From: Stratiolaelaps scimitus
Taxonomy: Eukaryota; Arthropoda; Arachnida; Mesostigmata; Laelapidae
Direction of reading: 5' to 3'
NCBI GenBank assembly: GCA_019614645.1
Contig: JABWDB010000011.1
Span: 6,001,501 to 6,065,500, forward strand
DNA: 64,000 nt
Under the pieces are notes generated by a model, which was given only the letters and a program-made list of their open reading frames with translations, had not been told where the DNA came from and did no database searches. How positions within the stretch are numbered: position 1 is the first letter of the stretch; each line of letters begins with the position of its first letter. Of this stretch, positions 23,757-33,045 are shown in pieces. The position numbers were made by a program, and so were the translations under genes.

Positions 23757-25861
23757 TTGATTAGTTAGTGCAAATTACATTCACATTTAAACGACAAATA
23801 CCTTGTACCATGGCCATTTCTAGGCCAAACTGAAGACCGAGTCAGGCAAGCAGATAGCTAAAATCCGCCAACCATAATATACTATAATAATGAATCCTTC
23901 TGGCAAGCGCCGTACACGACGAGAAACGATGACTATCGCTAACGGATGAACGTATACATGCATGTACGTGCAGAGAAAAAAATCAACCAACAGCCTCACC
24001 CGGTTATTCAGAGATGTTTGCGCTGAATCTTCCTCCACCCTCCCCGGTTCTCAGCAGTCGCGCGTAGCGTCGTACGCGAAGTACCGCCTCGCTCCGTGTT
24101 CCTCTTCGGCCATTGCTACCGCAACCGTCGGCAATACCTCACTATGCGCAGCGGTTTGCTGGCCCACATCCTGCTCCTTTTCTTGGGCGACGTTTCTTCC
24201 TTCTGGCTATCGGCACTCGGGGCGTTTCATGCTCTCACTCATATTGCTCCTGGCCTCCTGTGTCCTCCCCCCGCGGCGGTAGGCGACGCCCGCACTCATT
24301 CATAGGGTGCAACGCGCCAGCGGGCGTTGTTTGGCTTCCGGTGCTTTATGCGTTGGCCCAGTTTCAAACGGCGCAGCCGAACGCCGGCAGGCCTGTGCTG
24401 TACGCTTCTGCGGTGTCCATCGTGACGTGGCAGTATCGCGGCATCGCCTCGTCTACCGCTGCGCTTCTCCAAGCCGGAAGTGGGCTCCCCGCCAACTTCC
24501 GGCAGCTCGTCCTGACCATCGTCTTGGGCGACCGTTCTCGGCAGCAGCGGTTGCAGCAGCGTTGGCGTCTTCGTCAGCGTGTCCACTTCGAGACCGCACG
24601 TCGTCCGGCAACGGTGTGACGGCCCGAAGGGCTCGGAGGATCGTGTCCGTGCGGGAGTCCGCGTTTTCATTCAAATATTTCATGTATTATTCCTCCTGCT
24701 ACGGCCACCACGTTCGTTTGTAGGATCGCCTTTCCGCTGCTCGCAACTGCATCAGTAGGACCATCAGCGGTAGGACCAGCAGCCTATCTCGCTCTCTCTC
24801 TCGCGTCAGCAACCTCGCAACGCATGGGACGGCCAACAAACCGCTGTGAGCACTGAGGGGCGGTCAGCGTAATGTTGGGGGTAGCGTTGCCCTGCAGTCG
24901 CCAGCAGCATAACCCAACGGCGTTCTCCTTTTCAGGAGAATTGATATCGTTCCTGGTGCCGTGCCGACGGGTTGTACCGGTCGCGGCCGGCGGCTGCAGA
25001 GGTGGGCGAGCCGTGACAGCGGGGGCTGTCGCATTCATGCGTGCCGACTACTTTCTTCTGGTTCCGGCAGGCAGGCGAGATCTGGGTGGTGGGTGAAAGG
25101 TATCACCACGCGCGTCCATGAGCGACGTGACAGAGAGGGTGATTCGGGGGGATGTAGACTAGTGTTCTATTTGAGCGGAGTTCGAGCAGAAGCCTGCCTC
25201 GCGACTAGAGCAGTCCCCGAAGACGACGGTAGCTGGCGGGGGTGTATCAGCGTGGGCCAAACGCGAGGAACTGCGGGGCGAGATCGCCGAAGAAGGGCCA
25301 AGAAGTCGAAATCTCGAAGCAAGTCGCTGCCTGGCCCCGTAGCTGGCTCGTTGCCGCGGACATCCGGTGGGCCCAATGGCACCCGTCTACATACCCCCCC
25401 CCCCCCCGTTCCCCGAGCAGATCCATCGAAGTCCCCGACAAATCCTCCGATTGTGTTGTGCTTCATTGTAGATTGCTATGACAAATCCTTATCTGCGAGA
25501 CTCACGAATAGCTGACTGCACTGCGACCATCGGATAGAATCTCTGTGAAGCACAGTGCCCGTAATGACTGCTGATACTGCTAATTACGGGTGTTGAAAAT
25601 GAGTGATTGTTCCATGCATTGTTCCGGCTTGCTCAGCGAACTCGGTTGCGTGGAATTATCACTCGATATTTTCGAGCGATAAGCCTGATTGACGAGCCCG
25701 ATATCTTTGGTATGACGGAGGATTGCTAATTGATTACAATAGTGTTAGTAGGCTCTCCTCGGGCCGAATGCACTTGCTTCTTCGTCAAGTATATTTTTTT
25801 GTTATGATAATTGACATCTGTGTGCGGCTGTTTCCCTGCGCGTGTTTTTCTATTTTTGCAG

Positions 25862-26029
25862 GTGCTACAAAAATTCCAGGAAGGCGAACGCATCAAGAAG
25901 CCCCCAATCGACCTGATGTTCACTGATGTATACGCGGAGATGCCGCCACACCTCCAGGAGCAAAGGAGCGATTTGAGAGAGCACCTCAAAGCGTACGGGC
26001 AACACTACCCCATGGAGCAGTTCCAGTAG
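25862..26029 (+). CDS. BCKDHA: BCKDHA terminal coding exon
   Basis: Fifty-five codons plus TAG, starting VLQKFQEGERIKKPPIDLMF and ending HLKAYGQHYPMEQFQ. It carries the family C-terminal signature LF-x-DVY-x-EMP followed by HL-x-x-YG-x-HYP, which lies at the end of E1-alpha and contributes to the E1 heterotetramer. The acceptor is TTTTTGCAG, phase 0, matching the donor at 1073. The stop position agrees with the family's usual C terminus, so the protein is complete at this end. The minus-strand frame over the same DNA (25726-25989) is a shadow. Confidence 0.96.
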   Translation: MLQKFQEGERIKKPPIDLMFTDVYAEMPPHLQEQRSDLREHLKAYGQHYPMEQFQ

Positions 26030-26176
26030 AACGACACCAGCCGCTAGGCCCAGATGAATACTCCGGCCAAGAGTAACTCGCGAACCCATACGCCAACTCA
26101 CCCCCTGGCGACTACGGCGTCACACGGACACGAAATTACGCGGATGGAGCAATTTTTCGCTCATTATTTGTTTCGA

Positions 26177-26182
26177 AATAAA
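26177..26182 (+). promoter_or_regulatory. Likely BCKDHA polyadenylation signal (AATAAA)
   Basis: First canonical AATAAA after the stop codon, 148 bases downstream. It would give a 3' untranslated region of roughly 170 bases. Confidence 0.6.
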
Positions 26183-29100
26183 CTACAAATGCTACTGCTC
26201 AGTAATGGAGCGGTAATAAGACAATATTCAATACTAGAAAAGATTGCGCGTGCAGAAGAATTAGCTGAATTCATCATCGGGCGATCAGGGACACGCGGCT
26301 CGAGTCACGCGCTAACGCGCGTAACGAGGCACGTATACCAATATACTCGCAACATATATATATATATATATGTGTGTGTGTATTGAAACTGTACATTTTC
26401 CGACACGGTATATAACTATCTACTCAATGATTTATCCCATATAGACCAATTTTATAAAATCAATCAGTCGTGTTCGAATATCGCCACGCCTAGCCCCACC
26501 CCAAACGTATATTGATGTACAGTCTTCATCGACTCTGCCTTGCTCATACTGTGGAACGCGTATCATGTGTGCGCATGTTGTACACGGACACATTTATAGT
26601 CGTTTCTATTCTGTTGTGCATATACATGTGCGATTGTATTGTTTTTTTTAATTAATTAATTAGCCCGTCACAGACTATCGGTATCAAGTTTCGGCCCAGT
26701 GGACATCGATTTATCTCTGCAATGTAACCTTGGCGGATATCCTGGGGGAAAATCTCGCTCTGGAGCGGTTCATTCTCACAATTCGTATGAGGCATGCGTT
26801 TATTTACCAAAAGAATGAAATAGAAATTAATTAACAGGAGACACTTAGGCTGAGCGATCCTCGGTGATTTTCATATCAAGCAGGGGGCGTTCATCATCAG
26901 CGAGTGGCGATTAATATCAATCATTATTAAATATGCCAATCAACAATTAATATATCCGAGCGTTAACACATATCGGACGAGTTAGGATGACGATTCGACT
27001 TTCGAAGCGGACGCACACGTCCCCTCGACAGATAACGTTGCTAATTATCGAAATAAACACCAATGCATTCATACCGAATTAATTTGTACTATCAGTGTTT
27101 AGCGTTATCTATAATTATTATTATTATTATTATTATTGTAACTAACACCGGGCCGAAGCTGTACGCCGCTGTTTGCGTCAGTAGGTAACGGTGACGCCAG
27201 CTCGGATCGTTTGACCGTCCACCGAGATCATATCGTATATATCGATTTCAGCAACACGTACACACACACAACGTACTCTGCCGAATATCGTCAACAGTTC
27301 CAGAACGGGTGGGGGTCATTGTACATTATCATGCATAACATCAACCTCCTTAGAAAATAGCGTGTATCACCTAGTCGAATAGTTAAACAGGCCCTGCGTG
27401 AAGAATCCCGAGTTTAATGAGAATCTTTACCAAAACAGTACGTTAACTGTTATGCATTATATTAGACAACCAAATCGTACCAACTAGATTTGCTTTTCAG
27501 TGCTATTGCACAGTGTTAGAATCGAATAATTTGTGTTGCATTCAACACCCAAATGTTCTTTGTTTACCAGGGGTTGTACAACTGTGCACGAACTTGGCAG
27601 GGGGGTAATGCCAAGTAATGCCAAGCGTAACGCCGACTCTAGGGAAGTGATACACTCTCAGCAGAAGATGGTGGTTTTAGCAGGCAGAGGCGTTTTGTCA
27701 TCCACGTCAACCCCAGCCTGGATCGGGGCCCACTTTCACGGAGATTGAAACGTCTCCGGTGGTGCTGAAGAAAATGTCCTCCTCTCAAAAAAAAAAATAG
27801 TGGGGGCGGGGGAGGATTTCCGCGAATTTACAGATACGAATTAATTCATTAGCTGTCTCAATTCATTAGCAACACATCGGCGGTCTTTGTCGCCATTCTT
27901 GGATCAACTCGCTTGCACAGTTCCGTCTCGAGCAGCTCGTCACCACGTCGACCGCAGGTGAAGGTCAATGCTTTATTGGTTTAGTAAAGGAACACCGCAG
28001 TTTCTTTTACAACAAACAGTGAAGTTCTTTTCTTATTAAATGTCCTCCCTCACGAGGTCGCGAGACAACTCGAACCGCCTTCTCTCTCTACAGCCGGAGA
28101 CAACCGTCCACTCCCCACGCTGATATCAATCAAAGTGTACGACTGCTATAATATATAATATAATATATGCATTTGTGCATGTAGCGCCAGGACCGCGTCC
28201 GTTTTACTAACGCTTCGCGCAAGCTCGTCGATGTCTCGGCCGTCGTTGATCCAGCGCCGATATCTTCATCTGTTGTTCTGCCTCGGAGCCCATTGCCGTT
28301 ATTAGATCGAATGTAGGCGACAACACAACAATCGCTGGCGGTGGCGGCCGCTCAACTCTCAGCTTGGACGAGCGAGATAGCCGCTGGCGTTTGCGTTGTG
28401 AATCGTCATTGATTTCCATGCGAAATTGTTGTAGTTTGTGCCTATCGGGCAGCCAGCGGGTTTGCGCGCACGCGTCGCTATGCCGACCGGCCGGCCGGTC
28501 GGTACGGCGAAGGCTGGCCTGCGAGGACCACCAGGCCAGTTGGTCCTTCTTCGACAGGACGCTTGCTCGGTCGGGCAATGCCAGACGCCGGTGTGATCTA
28601 GTCCCGCCCCGCACCGTCTGATAGTCTTGCCAGCCACTGCCGTGCTGCGGCTGATGCGGCTGATGCTGCTGCTGCTTCGGGGAGACGAGCGAGTGAACGA
28701 GCTAAAATGTAAAATAGGCGTTGGCCTGCATCTGCAGCAGCAGGAGCGACGCGGAAGAGAAATTGCGTGTTTGCATCGCGAACGCCGGCGCCAGGATGGT
28801 CGAAGCCGGCGGACGGGGCGTTTCGGCCATTCGGCATCGCTGCATGTTCCGCTTCGCAAATATTTGCACAAGCGATTCTCCATCCGTTGGCCTTCGTTCT
28901 CGTCTTCGCCGACAGCCACCACCTCGAAGTTGTCCGCCGACGAGCAAGTACACATCATATACACATAGGCACACACACACATATACATACATATATACAT
29001 ATATATCGTAATCCTGTCTGATAGATGGCTTCGGAGGGGGACGCGGCCGTTCGAGGGGCCGAGACGAACGAGGAAATCGCCCGCCAACGAGTCCGGCGCT

Positions 29101-29514
29101 GGCCACGACGCTCGGTAGCTGCTGCTAGGGCGGTAAATTAGGCTAACGTTTTCAAAGAAGTTTCCATCCACGTTATGTGTTCCTCGACGTCGTCATCGCT
29201 GTTGTTCCTGCTGCTGCTATTGTTGACGTTGCCAATGCTAGTTTTTGTATTTCATCATATATATATATATATACTTTCCAGTAATATTTAGTTGAAAACG
29301 AGAGCAAGAGAGAGAGAGAGAGGATTGAGGGGAAGCCAGAGAGTGGTGCCGGGTAAGGCTTTGATTAGCAGGCGTGAATGCGGTGCCCGTCAGCAGTGCA
29401 TGTACGTCAGCTCCGATCTCCCGTTACAGAGTTGTTGTACTATAATACTGCTGTACAATTGTTCACATTGTGTATCGATCTGTTTTCGGTTGACATTAAT
29501 ACGCGGCCAGCTGT
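26183..29514. other. AT-richer intergenic stretch, no gene seen
   Basis: Contains a TA-to-TG microsatellite (26353-26382), an ATT run (27113-27137), a diverged dispersed repeat (27963-28090), a TA tract (29258-29274) and a GA run (29300-29320). From 28.2 to 29.1 kb the DNA is G+C-rich with CAG/CTG tracts and long open frames on both strands (up to 270 codons on minus). Their translations are Arg/Ser/Cys-rich and cross TA/CA microsatellites, so I do not call them genes. Confidence 0.7.
27963..28090 (+). repeat. Copy of the 4.15-kb repeat family
   Basis: AAGGTCAATGCTTTATTGG, TAAAGGAACACCGCAG, TTCTTATTAAATGTCCTC, CTCACGAGGTCGCGAGAC and ACAGCCGGAGACA occur in the same order as their counterparts at 4151-4290. 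Copies are perhaps 75-80% alike in the matching blocks, by eye. The type is unknown; a LINE or SINE 3' part is likely. Confidence 0.55.
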
Positions 29515-29690
29515 TGACCCAGCTGGTACGTTCTGTTCGTGTATTCACGTACGTGCACATGCCGGGTTCGTCCCCCAACGTTGCACATTTGCATTTCAAG
29601 GGGTTGTCCGCCCTATGAAAGCCTTATGGCTTTCATAGGGCGGACAACCCCTTGATATGTTAAATGTTAGCTGTGGGTCAGCCCGGAACA
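29515..29690 (+). mobile_element. SINE family A, copy 5, rewritten by an internal hairpin
   Basis: Has the family landmarks CGGGTTCGTCCCCC, CATTTGCATTTCAAGGG, TTGTCCGCCCTATGAAAGCC and a tail ending GGTCAGCCCGG. Between TTATG and GATATGTTAA, where other copies have a CCGAAAGCAGTTGTACCGTG-type segment, it instead carries an inverted copy of its own preceding 28 bases. The 5' head is diverged, so the start is approximate. Confidence 0.8.
29596..29655. repeat. Perfect inverted repeat, 28-bp arms, 4-base loop
   Basis: Arms 29596-29623 and 29628-29655 are exact reverse complements around TTAT. The left arm is normal SINE sequence and the right arm is the novelty. This fits a replication or reverse-transcription template switch, and RNA from it would fold into a strong stem-loop. 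Confidence 0.95.
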
Positions 29691-30373
29691 TTTCTTATTC
29701 TATTCGTGATGCGAATCGAACGGTGTGTAAGCTAATCTGGCTGAGGTACGCATATGCTGTCGATCGCATTGATTCTCGCCTGCAATTTACCGCCGCGAAG
29801 AAATCGGAGGAGGCGGGAGCCTATTTGCCTTTAGTTTTACCCTTTGAGCTGAGAGGTGACTGGGAGAAGTCTCCCCTGTGGCAATCCCAGCCTCTTCGTT
29901 GTCGAATTAGAGAAAGTCAGGCGCTCTCGATGATCTCGCGAATCAATCTCCCGCTCGAGAATCAAAAGTGCTCTCAGCTCAACCCTGGCGTAGAACACGC
30001 CGAGCCGATCCCATCTGGACTAGAGCGTGTAGTCGAATTAGCGCTAAGTGACGCGAGAAGAGTTCCATTTTTTGTTCCAAGTGTTCGTTCAGTGTTTAGT
30101 GTCGATGTTGACGCTGGTGTGAAGGACCCCTTGCCTTCCCGACACCCATATGGGAAACGGGGAGAACATGAAAAACGCGTGCAACGTCGTACGCCAGAAG
30201 GGTCACGTGGAAAAGACTTCAGAATGCCGTATGACTGCTATACTTCCAGGTGTCGATTCAGTTCCGAAGCGTTCCGCTCACTGTGCAGGTCAACCGTTCA
30301 CCAACCGATGCCATGGTATCATATATTGATCCAGGGACAGGAGTCTGCAACGGGGATCGCCAGCCTGCCATAG
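29657..30373 (+). other. Unexplained 238-codon open frame between two hairpins
   Basis: No stop codon for 717 bases without simple repeats, which is unusual here. The translation is of mixed composition (for example RINLPLENQKCSQLNPGVEH and RRVPFFVPSVRSVFSVDVDA), with no signal peptide, transmembrane segment or motif that I recognise. The first codons lie in the tail of SINE copy 5 and the stop lies in the next hairpin, so a conventional gene with these exact ends is unlikely. It may be a decayed element, an internal exon of a larger gene, or chance. Confidence 0.25.
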
Positions 30374-30428
30374 TGGTCTAATGCATAGAGAAGCTAGTCA
30401 GCTTCTCTGTGCATTAGATCACTATGGC
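30367..30428. repeat. Inverted repeat, 29-bp arms, 4-base loop, 2 mismatches
   Basis: Arms 30367-30395 and 30400-30428 pair around AGTC with two mismatches that would be G-U or A-C in RNA. It lies immediately before a GA microsatellite (about 30450-30483). Unlike the hairpin at 29596 I cannot tie its sequence to a repeat family in this window. The loop is very short for a canonical microRNA precursor. Confidence 0.92.
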
Positions 30429-30447
30429 ACGGACTCTCTCCACGGTC

Positions 30448-30486
<39 letters not shown>

Positions 30487-31682
30487 CATCTACAAAAGAT
30501 TATAGTTATGCCAGAAAGAAATGGGGTGAACTGCAATTGCATGAACGGCAAGCAAATCATTAGATATACGCAACGCTGTTCGCGAGCGTTGCCGACGTGA
30601 ACGAACGAGCGAGGCGAACATCGGAACTGGCCGAAACAAAGATCACTCCGACTCCAGCGCGAATCGCCGCTAGCCGGCAGATAGGTAAGTAATTCGACGA
30701 ATCGCTGACGAACCGCCGCGCTGAGCGCTCACTGCCAGGGAGCGCAACCCCTCCTGCTCTGTGCAGACTCGGCATCGCATTTCGCTGGGCCGAGACGTCG
30801 CGGCTCGCGCTGCCGAGAACTTGCGTGCGGTACCATGGAAACGTGTGGAAACATCTCGGTATTTACGTGGCCAGAACCACTGAGCAGAGGTATGAGGCGG
30901 AGCAGCAAAGTCATGCTGTGTCAGAGCGATTTTGCAACGATTCGGTCCCCAGTGGCTTGAGACCTCGTCTGTGGCGTCTGTGGTGTCCCCGAGACACAGC
31001 AGTGCGCGCAAGTTTCGCAAGAGCATAGACGCCCCGCTCTGACAGAACTTTCGGCTCAGCGGTTGGCTCAGCTCGGATCGGGGCCAAAGTCACACAGAAA
31101 AGCGGTCGAAAAAAAGCATACGACGAGAGGAAGACGGAGCGCCCGGTGACGACGCAGAGATGCACGCCGGGTGAGGATGAGTGGACCGTGATATGCGGCG
31201 CTAGTCGACAAGTCACACAATGACGATTGTTCCCGAGTTTTACACTGAATTGCTGATTGACTCGAACGGTTGGCGGCGGTTGGCGGAGTGGCACTCCGTT
31301 GCGGAAAGGGGCTGGCTGCTTGTTGCCGTGCACGTCTGTGGTTCGAAGACATGAGTTGCGAGTTGCTTTTCGTAAATCATAATACAAGTAAGACAAAGAT
31401 GTCATTTTGCTGCACATGTGTACTCACACACACACACACACACAGACACAAAGACATACAAGTTAGCTAGCCGAGTAGCAAGCATCTCCCCGCCCTCGTC
31501 AGGTGAACAGGGCGATGTGGTCAAAATGATCGGAGAAACACGTGAAGACCTAGCGACTGAGCATTTCACCATTTCAACTTTGGCCTCGTGACACTCGAGG
31601 CTGGCTTTTGACGCGACCACTATGTGCCACCAGAGGTGTCAGCGGTCTCGTCGGCTGTAACTTGATTATTAATCTTTTGCTA
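30429..31682. other. Intergenic, no supported gene
   Basis: After the GA run the sequence is unique and of mixed composition, with a CA microsatellite at 31425-31450. Open frames on both strands reach 168 codons (minus, 30911-31417) but show no recognisable domain or consistent splice structure. Confidence 0.6.
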
Positions 31683-31733
31683 GCTCAGCTCTCAGCTGGT
31701 ATGTTCCCCTTGTTATGTGACAGGCCTCGGAAC
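31683..31733 (+). repeat. About 50-bp dispersed repeat, copy 1
   Basis: Shares TCAGCTG, GTTCCCCTTGTT and TGTGAC followed by GGCC, in order and spacing, with 50752-50806. The family is unknown. Confidence 0.5.
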
Positions 31734-31835
31734 GATTTCGGCATCAGTTCAAGAATCTATCGGGTCAGGGTTACCTTATCTTTACTTCTCGTATCTGTGG
31801 TAAGAACCCACGGAGAATATAGCGACGATAAAGTA

Positions 31836-32173
31836 ATCCCAAGATTCTCCAAAGCGCGTCTGGCAGAACTCGGAACCCGAGCATATCGGTTCAATATGTC
31901 GATGGTTCCAGCAGTCGCAGATGGACACCGCTAGGCGACGCAGGGAGACTACGACTGCAACTCGATTGGAAAGTGTGCTCTGCCTTCTCTAAAGGCTGCT
32001 ACTTTGCGCACAGAATCGAAGATCAGTGCTTTCCCGGTTGTACTGTATGCGTAAAGCATAAACGCTCGACAGACATGCTGGGGATTGACGCTCCCCGAAG
32101 GAGCGCTTCGAAAAGGCCCACTGTCGATAGCATCCTTCACGAATCCCTCAAATCCGATCCCGTGTCGTTGTAG
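31836..32173 (+). other. Cysteine-rich open frame, possible secreted-protein exon
   Basis: Open from just after a stop at about 31835 to TAG at 32171-32173. The middle of the translation carries five Cys in about 25 residues, WKVCSAFSKGCYFAHRIEDQ then CFPGCTVC, spaced C-x6-C-x9-C-x3-C-x2-C, followed by a basic KHKR that could be a processing site. No family is recognised and no convincing acceptor fixes the exon start. The neighbouring frame (31608-31934) contains a hydrophobic run, TLSLLLVSVV, but is a different frame. Low confidence. Confidence 0.22.
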
Positions 32174-32496
32174 TAACGAAAGAAAAAAGACACACTCCGA
32201 TAAAGGTCGACGGATCTTGCCAAGTTATCATACACTATAGCGAATTTACAATATTAAGCATACTATTCAATACTATCCAATTACAATACAAAGCATACTA
32301 TCCATTCGTATCAGATCGGGGTCGTTGTATACTTGGATCATCCTGCGATACGACCTAATGACGTCGCTCACACTTTGCGTGTATATGTTATATTTGTATA
32401 GCTGAGATCTCGGTGCATGATTGAAATATGCAATCCCCCGTGAATCAATCCAAGTGCTAAAATCAACCGAATTATTGCTGTCGCGCTCGTAATTAC

Positions 32497-32498
<2 letters not shown>

Positions 32499-32589
<91 letters not shown>

Positions 32590-32604
32590 ATTATTATTTA
32601 AAAA

Positions 32605-32635
<31 letters not shown>

Positions 32636-32637
32636 TG
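32499..32637. repeat. Compound microsatellite (TA, TTA, A, TA)
   Basis: About 86 bp of TA, a short TTA run, 13 A residues, then about 24 bp of TA. It is a likely site of slippage and assembly uncertainty. Confidence 0.95.
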
Positions 32638-32745
32638 TACAGGCCAGTTTTGCTAAGGCCTTACGCAAGGTATACATGATTCGTAATTATTTCTTACAAT
32701 GTATTTTCCTGTCTGTCGTTCGGTTTGTCGAATTATATTTGCCAG

Positions 32746-33045
32746 CCATTCGAATACAACGACCCCGAACGAATCCCCGCTTACGGTCGTTTATATCAAA
32801 GGAGCCACAGCGAGTACTTCATATCTCGGGATAATACTTATTTACTACCACCACGACGGGATGCTGTGCTAGTCGATCCCGGTTGGCGTTTTAGCCAAAA
32901 TGTGTATCGCGCAGCTGGTACAACAACGGCCGACGAGCAACGAGTAGAAGATGAGGCTATTCTGAGCGGTCAAATCCGTCGCCGGCTCGGCGCTATCGGC
33001 CGCCGCATTGACGACGAGCGGGCCTATAACAAAGTTGTTGCATAG
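32746..33045 (+). CDS. Candidate terminal exon, unrecognised protein
   Basis: Follows a TATATTTGCCAG acceptor, enters in phase 0 and runs 99 codons to TAG with no simple repeat and balanced composition: PFEYNDPERIPAYGRLYQRS, RDAVLVDPGWRFSQNVYRAA, then a charged end SGQIRRRLGAIGRRIDDERA. That is better coding quality than other frames nearby. The last helix-like segment loosely resembles a BH3 motif (hydrophobic positions and IG present) but has Arg where BH3 domains need Asp. No upstream exon could be linked. It may be the last exon of an unknown gene, or chance. Confidence 0.33.
   Translation, partial: PFEYNDPERIPAYGRLYQRSHSEYFISRDNTYLLPPRRDAVLVDPGWRFSQNVYRAAGTTTADEQRVEDEAILSGQIRRRLGAIGRRIDDERAYNKVVA

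Larger units (their letters stand above)
1073..25861 (+). other. BCKDHA last intron, about 24.8 kb
   Basis: The donor is GTAAGT at 1073 and the acceptor is the pyrimidine-rich TTTTTGCAG ending at 25861. It contains a mariner (10615-11898), SINE family A copies (14793, 17791, 23551), related short repeats at 4151 and 21875, many TA, GA and CAG microsatellites, and runs of G (4971-4984, 7880-7902) and C (25387-25407). Stretches 1100-4100, 5400-8800, 20900-23500 and 23800-25850 hold only non-conserved open frames that I cannot support as genes. The only plausible nested gene is the weak candidate at 15276-15583. The length contrasts with the 612-bp upstream intron. Confidence 0.88.

Noticed and set aside
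24060..24723. Overlapping frames of 138 and 168 codons, plus a 124-codon minus frame
   Set aside because: Three frames are open at once, as expected from composition; no recognisable domain.
28359..29171. 270-codon minus-strand frame
   Set aside because: Crosses a TA/CA microsatellite (Tyr/Met/Cys run) and is Arg/Ser-rich; two other frames are open over the same stretch.
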